Notes: generated by a model from the sequence alone, not told the origin. A stretch of 64,000 nucleotides of DNA from CAZEHS01 sp964649745 (GCA_964649745.1 CAZYQI010000011.1:1-64000); one strand, 5' to 3'. Positions 6,135 to 15,647 are shown, counted from the first letter of the stretch. Numbers and translations: made by a program.

Positions 6135-7034
6135 TTATGATGCTATGGAATTCTTTTTAGAAAGCACCTTGTACTGGGAATAGGAGAACAGGACCAGGCC
6201 GAACCATATGAAACTGAATGCCAGAAGACTTCGTCCGTCGAAGGCCTCCTTGAACACGGTGATTCCAAGGATCAGACTGATGGTGGGGGATATGTACTGT
6301 AAAAACCCCAGAACATTCAGCGGCAACCGCTTGGCCCCTTCTGCATAGCAAAGAAGAGGAACCGCGGTCACAATGCCGGACAGCGCAATAAGGAACCAAA
6401 ATACGATTGGGAGATTTCCGGTTATCCCTTGCCCCGTAAACTCTGAAAAGAGAATGAATCCCAGGGAGGGCACACTTACGACAAGGGTTTCCAATGTCAG
6501 GCCATCCAGGGAATCCAGCCCTGACTTTTTCTTAAGTACACCGTATACCGCAAAGCTGACCGCCAGAACCAATGCCACCACCGGGATTCGGTGATAAAAC
6601 CAGGTGCTGAGGACCACCCCTATCAGGGCCGAAAAAATACCAGCAGCCTGAAACCGCGTCATTCGTTCATTAAAGAATACGCGACCCAAAATCGTAAGCA
6701 CCAGAGGATTCATGTAGTATCCAAGACTGGACTCTACCACGTACCCGTTATTGACACCCCATATATAGGTCAGCCAGTTAACGGATATGAAAAATGCCGA
6801 CGCAAGTCCGATTTTCCATATCCTGCGATCAGATAAAAGCTTTAGAAATGCGCGTATACGGGATTTGAAACCCAGAAGCAGCATAACAAAAATGAACGAC
6901 CACACCACGCGCTGGGCAAATATCTGGTAGGGGCTGAGCGCGTGCACCAGTCTCCAGTAAAGGGGCAAAAGCCCCCACATGAAGTAGGCGGCAGAACCGT
7001 AAAGAAGTCCTTCTATATAGTTTTTCCGGTCCAT
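6135..7034 (-). CDS. rarD: RarD-type EamA-family transporter
   Basis: This is a 299-residue hydrophobic membrane protein of the drug/metabolite transporter superfamily. The sequence shows about ten transmembrane stretches and the RarD hallmarks SAAYFMWGLLPLYWRL near the N-terminus and LGYYMNPLVLTILGRVFF in the middle. RarD was named for chloramphenicol sensitivity in other bacteria, but its substrate is not established, so none is claimed. The ATG at 7034 has GGAGG upstream. It lies 14 bp after the aspartokinase gene, in the same direction, and ends in a hairpin. Confidence 0.88.
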   Translation of the reverse strand: MDRKNYIEGLLYGSAAYFMWGLLPLYWRLVHALSPYQIFAQRVVWSFIFVMLLLGFKSRIRAFLKLLSDRRIWKIGLASAFFISVNWLTYIWGVNNGYVVESSLGYYMNPLVLTILGRVFFNERMTRFQAAGIFSALIGVVLSTWFYHRIPVVALVLAVSFAVYGVLKKKSGLDSLDGLTLETLVVSVPSLGFILFSEFTGQGITGNLPIVFWFLIALSGIVTAVPLLCYAEGAKRLPLNVLGFLQYISPTISLILGITVFKEAFDGRSLLAFSFIWFGLVLFSYSQYKVLSKKNSIAS

Positions 7035-7048
7035 GCCGCCTCCTTGTG

Positions 7049-8263
7049 TTATTCCTGGCTCAATCTGAACTCATCGTGCAGAATCTGAAGGGCCCTGGCA
7101 GCCTGATCCGAACGGATAAGGCAGGATATGGTGGTGGTGGAGTCTGAGGACTGCAGTATCTCGATATTCTCCCGGGAAAGGGCAAATACGATCCGCTTCA
7201 TAACCCCCGGTACACCGTGCATACGGTGTCCGATGGCCGTTATCTTGCTGCACCCGGTGCACGTGTGGAATTCAATCTGAAGTTCATCAAGGATCCTCTG
7301 AACCTTCCCCATATCCGGCTCATTGATGATAAAAACCTTCCGGTTGTCGAAGAAGTTGATCATATCAATGCTGATTTTTTCCTGCTCCAGCCGGTTTAAC
7401 AGAAGCTCGTTACGTCCGTCCTTTGCCGAAATGACCACTGTCATCTGAACAAAGGGCTGCTTAAGCGCCACGGCGGTCAGCACACGGTTGGGGTCACTGG
7501 GATCCTCCATGGTCCGTGGTTTGACCTTTATCTTGGTCCCAGGGGCATCGGAGAAGGTGCTGCGTATCACCAGAGGCTTGTTGCCTTCCCGGGCGATGGC
7601 CACCGCTTTGTGATCCACAACCTTGGCGCCGTCCACCGCCATCTGATAGACCTCTTCATAGCTTATCTGATCAATGATGCGGGCATCCTCAACCAACCGG
7701 GGATCGGCGGTCATAACCCCTTCTACATCGGTGTAGATTTCAATTTTTTCCGCATCCAGGGCAACGCCAAGCACGGCTGCGGTGGTGTCGCTCCCTCCTC
7801 GGCCCAGGGTGGTGATGTTCCCGACAGCGTCTATCCCTTGAAAGCCGGTGACCACAACCACTTTTCCCGAATTCAGGGCCCGGTGGATATCTTCGGTGCT
7901 GACCGACAGGATCCGGGCATCGCCGAAATTCCCGTCGGTTTGGATACCGGCTTGAAAGCCGGTGAAGGCAGTGGCATCAACCCCGTGGCTTTTCAGCAGG
8001 TTGGTGATCAGCACAGCGGATATGATTTCGCCACAGCTCATCAGCATATCCATTTCACGGCTTTTATACTCCAGCTCCGGTGCCGGCAACAGATTGATCA
8101 GCGTATCTGTGGCGTAGGGATCTCCCTTACGCCCGATGGCGGAAACAACCACCACCGGCGAATAGCCTTCCTCCATGGATTGCTGCACCTGCTCTACAAT
8201 GCGGCTCCTGCCCAGCTCACTGGCAACGGAAGTGCCGCCATACTTCAATATGGAAATGCGCAA
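7049..8263 (-). CDS. dapG: Aspartate kinase (DapG/LysC type)
   Basis: Aspartokinase phosphorylates L-aspartate, the first step to lysine, threonine, methionine and diaminopimelate. The N-terminal kinase domain starts ISILKYGGTSVAS and holds TLGRGGSDTTAAVLG; the C-terminal third carries two ACT domains for amino-acid feedback. The 404-residue length equals the stand-alone B. subtilis DapG type. The start is a TTG at 8263 with GGAGG eight bases upstream, just after the dut stop. In B. subtilis the same gene lies downstream of pnp and the M16 peptidase, so the order here supports the DapG name. Which amino acid inhibits it cannot be read from the sequence. Confidence 0.92.
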   Translation of the reverse strand: MRISILKYGGTSVASELGRSRIVEQVQQSMEEGYSPVVVVSAIGRKGDPYATDTLINLLPAPELEYKSREMDMLMSCGEIISAVLITNLLKSHGVDATAFTGFQAGIQTDGNFGDARILSVSTEDIHRALNSGKVVVVTGFQGIDAVGNITTLGRGGSDTTAAVLGVALDAEKIEIYTDVEGVMTADPRLVEDARIIDQISYEEVYQMAVDGAKVVDHKAVAIAREGNKPLVIRSTFSDAPGTKIKVKPRTMEDPSDPNRVLTAVALKQPFVQMTVVISAKDGRNELLLNRLEQEKISIDMINFFDNRKVFIINEPDMGKVQRILDELQIEFHTCTGCSKITAIGHRMHGVPGVMKRIVFALSRENIEILQSSDSTTTISCLIRSDQAARALQILHDEFRLSQE

Positions 8264-8275
8264 GTAACCGTCCTC

Positions 8276-8710
8276 CTATTTCCCCGTGGAACCAAACCCT
8301 CCGGCTCCCCGATCCGTTTCATTAATGACCTCCACCGCTTCCAGCTTTGCGGTCTCGTATTTGGCTATAACCATCTGTGCCACCCGTTCGCCATGCTTCA
8401 GCGTATAGGTTTCATTACTTAGATTGACGACGGGAACCTTGATCTCTCCGCGATAGTCGCTGTCGATGGTTCCCACGCAGTTGATCATCGTGATGCCGTG
8501 CTTGATGGACATACCGCTCCGGGGTCTCACCTGCGCCTCATAACCATGGGGCAGTTCAATGAACAGGCCTGTGGGGACCAATGTTCTTTCCAGGGGCTTC
8601 AACACCAGCTCCGTTTCCAGAACGGCCCTGAGATCCATCCCTGCAGAGCCTGAGGTTTCATACTGAGGAAGGGGCATTCCCGATTTGTTGACAATCCGAA
8701 TGGTTAACAT
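8276..8710 (-). CDS. dut: dUTP diphosphatase
   Basis: Dut hydrolyses dUTP to dUMP and pyrophosphate, keeping uracil out of DNA and feeding dTMP synthesis. The five motifs of the trimeric enzyme are visible: GSAGMDLRA, PRSGMSIKHG, NCVGTIDSDYRGEIKV, GERVAQMVI and the C-terminal RGAGGFGSTGK arm that closes over the active site. Length (144) is normal. It lies between the M16 peptidase and aspartokinase genes with gaps of about 12 bp, so it is probably cotranscribed. Confidence 0.95.
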   Translation of the reverse strand: MLTIRIVNKSGMPLPQYETSGSAGMDLRAVLETELVLKPLERTLVPTGLFIELPHGYEAQVRPRSGMSIKHGITMINCVGTIDSDYRGEIKVPVVNLSNETYTLKHGERVAQMVIAKYETAKLEAVEVINETDRGAGGFGSTGK

Positions 8711-8723
8711 GGCACGGCTCCTT

Positions 8724-9992
8724 TTATAGTGATTTCAGCTGCTCGAAGGTCCAGCGTCCTTCTTCGTCTGTTACCCGACCCGTAAGGGCTACCGCATAGC
8801 ATTCCGGCGTCAGAATCCGATCCGCCATTCGGAAAACATCGGCAGCCTCTACCCTGTCGATCTTCTCAATCACCTCGTCGATGGTCTCGATCATCCCTGC
8901 CATCAGCTCGCTTTTACCCATCATGGACATGAAGCTTCCCGTGCTCTCCAGACCCAGGATGTAATTCCCTTTAAGCTGTTCCTTGCCCCGCTGGATCTCC
9001 TCTTGAGAGATGTCGTGACGGCGCATGTTCTGAAGCTCCTCACACAGGGATTTCATGACCGGCTTCAGGTTTTCCGGAACGAAGCTGGCATAAATGGTCA
9101 TGAGGCCGTTGTCTTTATACAGGCTGGGGTGGGAGTACACCGAATACGCCAGTCCCTGGTTCTCACGGATGCTTTGGAACAGCCGGGAGCTTGTCCCGCC
9201 TCCCAGAACATTGTTAAGAACCATCAGCGGGTAAAGATCATCATCACTGTATTTGACCCCGTCGAATCCGACACACAGGTGAACCTGTTCAATATCTTTT
9301 TCCTTAACTGCCCATGCCTTTGTGAATGCAGGTACTGCAGGATCCACAGCCGGAACATCCGCCTTTCCCACCACACCGAACCGGGCTTCAAGAAGCTGAA
9401 TCAGCTCCGCTTCGTTAAAGCTGCCTGCCACAGATATGACGATATTCTCCGCCGTATAGCGCTGGCCCAGCAGCATCTGGATGGTATCCCGGGAAAGACT
9501 CCGCACAGAGTCCTCGCTTCCCAGAATCGGGAACCCCAGGGGGTGCTTGCCGTAGATCACCTCGGCCAGCAGATCATATACCACATCCTCCGGAGAGTCC
9601 TCATAGGAGGCGATTTCATCCAGAATGACATTCTTTTCTTTTTCAATTTCAATTGGATCATGAACCGATTTCAGCAGCATATCCGCCAGCACATCAACCG
9701 CCACATCCAAGTGGGTGTCCAGAACCTTTATGTAGTAGCTGGTGCATTCCTTGCTGGTGAAGGCGTTTATCTGCCCGCCGATCCCGTCGACAATATCGGC
9801 CAGATCCTTGGCTGAACGGGTTTCCGTTCCCTTGAAAAGCATATGCTCAACAAAATGGGAGACACCGCTGAAGGCGGCCGATTCGTACGCCGAACCGGCG
9901 TTGATCCAAAGCCCCAGGGACATGGAACGCATTCCCTGCATCGGGTAGGTGACCACACGGATCCCATTTGATAATTCATGCCGTTGATACAT
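8724..9992 (-). CDS. mlpA: M16-family zinc peptidase (MlpA/YmxG type)
   Basis: This is a 422-residue processing-peptidase-like protein. The inverted zinc motif is HFVEH, with His46, Glu49 and His50, followed by the conserved MLFKGTETR. The C-terminal half has the R/Y-type substrate-loop sequence GTSSRLFQSIRENQGLAYSVYS. The start at 9992 was preferred over an upstream ATG at 10028 because MYQRHELSNGIRVV is the family beginning and AGAGG precedes it. It lies directly downstream of pnp, as in B. subtilis, where this family has been linked to control of extracellular proteases. Its substrate here is unknown. Confidence 0.9.
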   Translation of the reverse strand: MYQRHELSNGIRVVTYPMQGMRSMSLGLWINAGSAYESAAFSGVSHFVEHMLFKGTETRSAKDLADIVDGIGGQINAFTSKECTSYYIKVLDTHLDVAVDVLADMLLKSVHDPIEIEKEKNVILDEIASYEDSPEDVVYDLLAEVIYGKHPLGFPILGSEDSVRSLSRDTIQMLLGQRYTAENIVISVAGSFNEAELIQLLEARFGVVGKADVPAVDPAVPAFTKAWAVKEKDIEQVHLCVGFDGVKYSDDDLYPLMVLNNVLGGGTSSRLFQSIRENQGLAYSVYSHPSLYKDNGLMTIYASFVPENLKPVMKSLCEELQNMRRHDISQEEIQRGKEQLKGNYILGLESTGSFMSMMGKSELMAGMIETIDEVIEKIDRVEAADVFRMADRILTPECYAVALTGRVTDEEGRWTFEQLKSL

Positions 9993-10034
9993 GGTAAACC
10001 TCTTTTCGCGTTTAAATGCCTGAAACATGAATGC

Positions 10035-10058
10035 AAGCCCTGCCTTCCGGCAGGGCTT
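10035..10058 (-). terminator. Strong hairpin between pnp and the M16 peptidase
   Basis: AAGCCCTGCC (10035-10044) and GGCAGGGCTT (10049-10058) form a perfect ten-base-pair stem with a four-base loop. The minus-strand tract after it is short of U residues, so it may be a partial terminator or an RNA-stabilising stem. Confidence 0.6.
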
Positions 10059-10098
10059 TTAGAATCAGGTTCATAGGGCTGCATTCTTAACTATCCGG

Positions 10099-12195
10099 CT
10101 ACTTTTTGTCTGCTTCTTCAAGCAATACCTTATGGGAAAGGTTCACACGGCCCTGGGCATCGATTTCGATGACCTTTACCCGGATCGGGTCCCCTACCTT
10201 GAACTTGTCTTCTACCTGAGCAATGCGCTCCTTGGCCAGATGTGATATGTGTACCAGGCCTTCTTTGCCGGGCAGCACTTCAACAAATGCACCGAACTTC
10301 ATGATGCGGGTAACTTTCCCGTCGTAGACGTCGCCTACCTGCAATTCCTTTACGATATCCTGGATCCGCTTCAGTGCCGCTTCACCGGAAGGACCGTCCG
10401 GAGCAGTGATCAGAACTGTTCCATTGTCCTCAATGTCAATTTTCACGCCGGTATCGGCAATAATCTTGTTGATAACCTTCCCGCCTGGCCCGATGACCTC
10501 GCGGATCTTGTCAGGATGAACCTTGAAGAAAAAGACCCGTGGAGCATAAGGGGACATTTCCTTGCGGTAGTCGGAAATGGTCTCGTTCATAACGCCCAGG
10601 ATGTGCAAACGGCCGGCCAGTGCCTGACTCATGGCATCTTCCATGATCTTGCGGTCCAGGCCGTGAATCTTGATGTCCATCTGCATGGCAGTGATGCCGT
10701 CCTTGGTGCCCGCAACCTTGAAGTCCATATCCCCCAGGGCATCTTCCATACCCTGAATATCACTTAGAATTGAGATTTGGTTATCTTCCTGGATCAGACC
10801 CATGGCAATCCCTGCAACGCTGGATTTCAGAGGGACACCGGCATCCAGAAGGGAGAGGGTGCTGCCGCAGATGCTTCCCTGGGAGCTGGAACCGTTACAG
10901 GTTACTACTTCGGAAACCAGACGGATTGCATATGGGAAGTCCTCTTCGGAAGGCAGTACCGGAACAAGGGCCCGTTCACCCAACGCACCGTGACCGATGG
11001 CACGACGGTTTGGGCCGCGCATAAAGCCGGTTTCACCTACTGCGAAGGGAGGGAAGTTATAGTGGTGCATATACCGTTTGGTATCTTCAAGGCCAAGACC
11101 GTCAATGCGCTGGGCTTCGCTGAGGGCACCCAGCGTGGTGATGGTAACAACCTGCGTCTGGCCCCGCTTGAAGTGTCCGGAGCCGTGTGTTCTGGGAAGA
11201 ATGCCGACTTCGCAGGAAACCGGACGGATTTCGTCATGCTTACGTCCGTCGGGACGGACTTTTTCATGGGTGATCATCTTACGGACCAGTTCTTTTTCAA
11301 GCTCTTTGAACAGCCCTGCGAAAAGACCTCCCTTATCCGGGAACGCCTCCGCAGCAGCTTCCATCAGCTGTTTCTTGATAGCATCCAGTGCGTCGTTGCG
11401 CTCTGTTTTATCGGCAATCCGAACGGCCTTGTCGATGGGTGAACGGAAGGTTTCAACCAGAGCCTTGATGGCCGGGTCAATTTCCGGTGCCACAACCTGC
11501 ATTTTGGTTTTGCCTACCGCTGCAACAATCTCATCGATAAATGCAACGATGCGTTTGATTTCATCGTGCCCGAAGAAAATGGCTTCCAAAACCACTTTTT
11601 CCGGCAGGATGTTCATCCCGGCTTCCACCATCATGATGGCGTCGCGGGTGCCCGCAACAACCAGATGCATTTCGCTTTTTTCAGTTTGCTCAACCGTAGG
11701 GTTGATGATGTACTGACCGTTGATATAGCCCACGACAACGGATGCGATGGGGCCCTCGAAGGGGATATCGGATACGGACAGCGCAATGGATGCGCCGATC
11801 ATGGCCGTCACATCCGGTGGGCAGTCCTGATCTACAGAATAAGCGCTGGCGATAACCTGGACATCATTCTTGAAGCCCTTGGGGAAAAGCGGACGGATGG
11901 GTCGATCGATAAGCCGTGAGGTGAGAACAGCTTTTTCAGACTGTCTGCCTTCCCGCTTGATGAACCCCCCAGGGATTTTCCCAACAGAGTACATTTTCTC
12001 TTCGTAATCTACGCTCAGGGGGAAGAAGTCGATTCCTTCCCGGGGGTTTTTTGATGCGGTTGCCGTGGCAAGAACCACGGTGTCACCGTAGTGAACAAAC
12101 GCTGAACCATTGGCCAACGTTGCCATGCGGCCGATTTCTACTTTGAGCGGTCGTCCGCCCATGGTTGTTTCAAACGTGCTGTGATTGTGTTCCAT
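10099..12195 (-). CDS. pnp: Polyribonucleotide nucleotidyltransferase (PNPase)
   Basis: PNPase degrades RNA from the 3' end by phosphorolysis and acts in mRNA turnover. The 698 residues contain two RNase PH domains (GRMATLANGSAFVHYGDTVV near the start; the second around 310-530 with GHGALGERAL), a KH domain (VINKIIADTGVKIDIED) and a C-terminal S1 domain (GKVTRIMKFGAFVEVLPG). It starts at ATG 12195 after AGGAGG. It follows rpsO across a 215-bp spacer with a large stem-loop, the arrangement at which E. coli pnp is autoregulated. Confidence 0.97.
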   Translation of the reverse strand: MEHNHSTFETTMGGRPLKVEIGRMATLANGSAFVHYGDTVVLATATASKNPREGIDFFPLSVDYEEKMYSVGKIPGGFIKREGRQSEKAVLTSRLIDRPIRPLFPKGFKNDVQVIASAYSVDQDCPPDVTAMIGASIALSVSDIPFEGPIASVVVGYINGQYIINPTVEQTEKSEMHLVVAGTRDAIMMVEAGMNILPEKVVLEAIFFGHDEIKRIVAFIDEIVAAVGKTKMQVVAPEIDPAIKALVETFRSPIDKAVRIADKTERNDALDAIKKQLMEAAAEAFPDKGGLFAGLFKELEKELVRKMITHEKVRPDGRKHDEIRPVSCEVGILPRTHGSGHFKRGQTQVVTITTLGALSEAQRIDGLGLEDTKRYMHHYNFPPFAVGETGFMRGPNRRAIGHGALGERALVPVLPSEEDFPYAIRLVSEVVTCNGSSSQGSICGSTLSLLDAGVPLKSSVAGIAMGLIQEDNQISILSDIQGMEDALGDMDFKVAGTKDGITAMQMDIKIHGLDRKIMEDAMSQALAGRLHILGVMNETISDYRKEMSPYAPRVFFFKVHPDKIREVIGPGGKVINKIIADTGVKIDIEDNGTVLITAPDGPSGEAALKRIQDIVKELQVGDVYDGKVTRIMKFGAFVEVLPGKEGLVHISHLAKERIAQVEDKFKVGDPIRVKVIEIDAQGRVNLSHKVLLEEADKK

Positions 12196-12326
12196 TCAAT
12201 CCTCCTGATTTTCTGTTCCCGGAGGAATCCTACTCGCTCTCTTAAAAGCTTGAACCAAGCCCTTAACACAACAAGTAGGAAAGTGTCCCTTCCGAGGAAC
12301 GGTTTGGTTACGTTACATACAGTGAA

Positions 12327-12403
12327 GCCGCCCGGTCCGCTGCCCTCTCTCAGTCTGCACGACGAATAACAGCCTGCACGAGTGGAGCAGCGGACCCAGC
12401 GGC
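12327..12403 (-). promoter_or_regulatory. Long stem-loop in the rpsO-pnp spacer
   Basis: GCCGC (12327-12331) pairs with GCGGC (12399-12403), and GGTCCGCTGC (12334-12343) pairs with GCAGCGGACC (12387-12396). Together they give a 15-bp stem with a 2x2 internal loop. The 43-base loop contains two CTGCACGA repeats. No U-run follows, so it looks more like an RNA-processing or stability element, as in the RNase III-cut pnp leader of E. coli, than a plain terminator. The rest of the spacer (12196-12326) shows nothing assignable. Confidence 0.6.
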
Positions 12404-12410
12404 CCTGTTT

Positions 12411-12677
12411 CTACTTTCTCAAGCCCAATTTGCTGATGATTGTACGGTAACGCTCGATGTCAATACCCTTCAGGTATCCGAGCATGCTGCGGCGTTGACC
12501 TACCATTTTGAGCAAACCACGACGGGAGTGGTGGTCCTTCTTGTGAAGTTTAAGGTGATCGTTCAGCTCGTTGATACGGGCTGTCAGGATCGCTACCTGA
12601 ACCTCAGGAGAGCCAGTGTCCCCTTCATGAAGCTTGAACTCATTGATAATGCTTGTTTTTTTGTCTTTCAGAATCAT
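12411..12677 (-). CDS. rpsO: 30S ribosomal protein S15
   Basis: S15 binds 16S rRNA early in 30S assembly. The 88-residue length and the motifs DTGSPEVQVAILTARI, HKKDHHSRRGLLKMVGQRR and LGYLKGIDIERY are diagnostic. It has its own promoter about 90 bp upstream and is followed by pnp. Confidence 0.98.
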   Translation of the reverse strand: MILKDKKTSIINEFKLHEGDTGSPEVQVAILTARINELNDHLKLHKKDHHSRRGLLKMVGQRRSMLGYLKGIDIERYRTIISKLGLRK

Positions 12678-12767
12678 TTTTGTTTCCTCCTTGGGTTTCG
12701 TGTAATCGCCTTTGGCCGGGAGAAACGCCGGAGTTGCATCAATCTCAGCCTAAGGTTCTACCGATAA

Positions 12768-12796
12768 ATTGTATCATACTCTATAGGATGCTTCAA
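12768..12796 (-). promoter_or_regulatory. Sigma-A type promoter for rpsO (and pnp)
   Basis: TTGAAG (12791-12796) and TACAAT (12768-12773) are separated by 17 bp on the minus strand, in the 132-bp gap between ribF and rpsO. The predicted leader is about 80 nt. Confidence 0.7.
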
Positions 12797-12809
12797 CATT
12801 TTTCCTTAA

Positions 12810-13778
12810 TTACTGATGGGGCTTCCGGGGCACCGGTTCCCGGTGGGGCTGCTTGAAATACAGTCTTGCATCCTGCACATCCCTGCCGATCTGCTCTATA
12901 AGTGTTTCCTTTGATTCGAAGCGGATTTCTCCCCGTAACCGGTGCAGGAATTCCACTGTGATGTAATGATGGTACAGGTCTTCATGATAATCCAGGATAA
13001 AGGTTTCCAATGTGAATTCGGTCTGACTGAACGTCGGGTTGTAGCCCACATTGCTCACACTTTTATAGTGGGACTTCCCAATCCAGGTTCGGGTCACGTA
13101 TACACCGGGACGAATCAATGTCATGTTATGGCTCACTGCCAGATTGGCTGTGGGAAAGCCCATGACCGTGCCCCTTTTTTTGCCGTGGACCACTACCCCT
13201 GAAACTGTGTGATGACGGCCCAGGAGGCGGTTCACCGCTTCGATATCGCCCTTTTTTAAAAGTTCACGTATCCGTGTACTGCTGACCGGGCAACCATCCA
13301 GCTCGAAGGGCGGGACCACCGTCACCGTGAAATCATAGGTCTTTCCCAGAGCGGTGAGCAGATCCACATCCCCCCTGGCCCCCAGACCGAAGTGGAAATT
13401 GTAGCCGGCGGCAAGATATTTGGTATTCAGAACCTTGATGAGTATTTCCTTCACAAAGGTCTCCGCCTCTATTTCCATATGGTCCCGATCGAACTCCACC
13501 ATGATCAGCACATCAATGCCCAAGCCGTCCAACAGGTCGATTTTTTCATCAACTGTCAGGATCCGGTTGGGCCGTGATTCCTTCACTGTGAACTCGCGGG
13601 GGTGATTGGCAAAGGTATAGACCACGCTGCGCAGGTCCTGTTTGGCGCAGGTATCCACCAACGCCTTAATCACTTGCTGGTGCCCTATATGGAGCCCGTC
13701 AAAGGTGCCGATGGCGACACCGCTTGGCAGGGGCTTTAAGTTCTCTTTGAGTTCTTTTAATGTACGAATGACTTTCAT
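12810..13778 (-). CDS. ribF: Bifunctional riboflavin kinase / FAD synthetase
   Basis: RibF makes FMN from riboflavin and FAD from FMN. The N-terminal nucleotidyltransferase domain has IGTFDGLHIGHQQVI and SSTRIRELLKKGDIEAVNRL. The C-terminal flavokinase domain starts GRHHTVSGVVVHGKKRG and contains MGFPTANL. At 322 residues it is full length. It follows truB by about 10 bp, the usual Firmicute order. No FMN riboswitch is visible before it. Confidence 0.96.
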   Translation of the reverse strand: MKVIRTLKELKENLKPLPSGVAIGTFDGLHIGHQQVIKALVDTCAKQDLRSVVYTFANHPREFTVKESRPNRILTVDEKIDLLDGLGIDVLIMVEFDRDHMEIEAETFVKEILIKVLNTKYLAAGYNFHFGLGARGDVDLLTALGKTYDFTVTVVPPFELDGCPVSSTRIRELLKKGDIEAVNRLLGRHHTVSGVVVHGKKRGTVMGFPTANLAVSHNMTLIRPGVYVTRTWIGKSHYKSVSNVGYNPTFSQTEFTLETFILDYHEDLYHHYITVEFLHRLRGEIRFESKETLIEQIGRDVQDARLYFKQPHREPVPRKPHQ

Positions 13779-13788
13779 GGGTCACCTG

Positions 13789-14676
13789 CTATAGGAAATG
13801 CCTGACAACCATCAGTGTATGGGTCTTCTTCGTGTACTGCCCGATTGCCGCAAATTGGCCGCCGGCATACAGGAGAACACGGGTATCCTCAGGATACCCC
13901 GCTTTCAGGAATCGGGCAAAATTCGCCTCGACTCCGTTTCGAATCATCTTGATCCATTCTTCCTTCAAATCCAGCCTGGGAATTCCTGCAAAGGCACCAT
14001 CAATCCCCACAAGCCACTTTTCTGCATTTTCAGGGGATTCACACGCCTTCAGCTCTTCCAGAGTGATGCTGTCTCCGATGCCAAAGGCCCCGGTAGCGGT
14101 CCTCAGGAGAAAGCTCATGACGCTCCCGCATCCCAGATGCTCTCCGATATCATGACATAGGGTTCTTACATAGGTCCCTTTGGAGCAGGACACGTCGAAC
14201 AGGGCCTTGTTGTCACTGAAACGGATCAGCTGAATGCTGTGGATGGTTTGCGGACGGGATTCCCGCTCAACGGTTATCCCCTTTCGGGCAAGATCGCACA
14301 GCTTTTGTCCGTCAACCTTCAGAGCCGAATACATCGGAGGCACTTGGCGAATATCCCCGGTGAAGAGACCGAACGCTTCCAACAGTTGATTCTCAGTTAC
14401 TGAAACGGGGCGCTCTGAAAGCACCTCCCCCCATCGGTCCTGGGTGTCTGTACTGATGCCCAGGGTGAGCTCCGCACGGTAGGTTTTCCGGTCCTCCTGA
14501 AGCATCTCGACAATGCGCGTTGCCTGACCTACACAAATAGGAAGCACACCAGCCGCCTGAGGATCCAGAGTGCCGGTGTGTCCTACTTTTTTTGTCCACA
14601 GTACCCGCCTGACCACCGCCACCGCATCATGGGATGTCATGCCAGGGGGCTTCAGGAAATTCAATATTCCGTTCAT
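13789..14676 (-). CDS. truB: tRNA pseudouridine-55 synthase
   Basis: TruB makes pseudouridine 55 in the T-loop of tRNAs. GHTGTLDPQAAGVLPICVG holds the catalytic aspartate (in TLDP), and KPPGMTSHDAVAVVRR, RQVPPMYSALKVDG and CSKGTYVRTLCHDIG are further family motifs. The 295-residue length includes a short C-terminal PUA-like part. It overlaps the nrnA stop by four bases. Confidence 0.97.
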   Translation of the reverse strand: MNGILNFLKPPGMTSHDAVAVVRRVLWTKKVGHTGTLDPQAAGVLPICVGQATRIVEMLQEDRKTYRAELTLGISTDTQDRWGEVLSERPVSVTENQLLEAFGLFTGDIRQVPPMYSALKVDGQKLCDLARKGITVERESRPQTIHSIQLIRFSDNKALFDVSCSKGTYVRTLCHDIGEHLGCGSVMSFLLRTATGAFGIGDSITLEELKACESPENAEKWLVGIDGAFAGIPRLDLKEEWIKMIRNGVEANFARFLKAGYPEDTRVLLYAGGQFAAIGQYTKKTHTLMVVRHFL

Positions 14677-15647
14677 GATCCCATCTGCTCCAGTATTGCC
14701 TTTTCAAATTCCGTCATCGCCTGGTTCATAGACATTTTCAAGGAACAACCGGCTGCACGCCTATGACCACCGCCGCCATAACGGACTGAAAGCTCGCTGA
14801 CGTCAAAATCAAATTTAGAACGCATGCTGACCTTAATGCTGTTTTCACCCAGTTCCTTGAAAAGCGCCACCACTTCGATGCCCTGTATACTTCGAATGTA
14901 TTCGGATATGCCATCGGTATCCTCATAGATCGCACGATGACTTTTCATCATTTCCGCGGTGATGGGGACCAGGGCTACCCGGTCATGGGCCACCAACCGC
15001 ATGTTCTCCAGAGCGTGCATCAGCAGCATGACTTTGTTCATCGGCTGGTTCTGATACAGTTCCGTGTTGACGGCGTGGGTATCAATTCCCGCAGACATAA
15101 GGGTGGAAGCTATCTGCATGGTCTTTGCAGTGGTATTGTCGTACCTGAAGCCCCCGGTATCCGTGGACAATGCAATGTACAGTGCCGTTGCCGCAATGGT
15201 ATCCAACGTGAATCCAAACTCGCCGGCCAACTCGAAAATAATCTCTCCGGTAGAGCTGGCGTGCTCATCCACGTAATTGATATCCCCAAAGCGGGTATTG
15301 GTACGGTGATGATCAATCACCGCCAGAAGACCGCAATTGGGCAGCATCGCAATCCGATCCCCCATGCGCCCGATATCACTGCTGTCCACCGCAATGGCCA
15401 CATAGCCATCGGCAGGTTCCACGAATTCATCTTTTTCTACAAACAAGTCCCGGGGAATAAGCCGCAGATTGGCTGGAACAACATCCTCTACGAGAACAAC
15501 CGCCTGCTTGCCCATCTGATGAAGAAAATGGGCAAGCGCTGCTGAGGAGCCGATGGTATCACCATCCGGCATGATGTGCGGCAGAATCACATAGCTGTTA
15601 TAGTTCTCAAGCGTCTTCTTGATCGTCTGAATCGCTTCCAGGTTCAT
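14673..15647 (-). CDS. nrnA: DHH-family phosphoesterase NrnA (oligoribonuclease / pAp phosphatase)
   Basis: NrnA-type DHH/DHHA1 proteins degrade very short RNAs and dephosphorylate 3'-phosphoadenosine-5'-phosphate. The metal motifs are HIMPDGDTIGSS near the N-terminus, VDSSD, and the name-giving VIDHHRTNTRFGDINYVD. The DHHA1 signature GGGGHRRAAGCS is near the end. The start at 15647 was chosen because GGAGG (15654-15658) is six bases away; the ATG two codons earlier touches that site. The gene overlaps rbfA by 41 nt. Its place between rbfA and truB is conserved in Firmicutes. Confidence 0.92.
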   Translation of the reverse strand: MNLEAIQTIKKTLENYNSYVILPHIMPDGDTIGSSAALAHFLHQMGKQAVVLVEDVVPANLRLIPRDLFVEKDEFVEPADGYVAIAVDSSDIGRMGDRIAMLPNCGLLAVIDHHRTNTRFGDINYVDEHASSTGEIIFELAGEFGFTLDTIAATALYIALSTDTGGFRYDNTTAKTMQIASTLMSAGIDTHAVNTELYQNQPMNKVMLLMHALENMRLVAHDRVALVPITAEMMKSHRAIYEDTDGISEYIRSIQGIEVVALFKELGENSIKVSMRSKFDFDVSELSVRYGGGGHRRAAGCSLKMSMNQAMTEFEKAILEQMGS

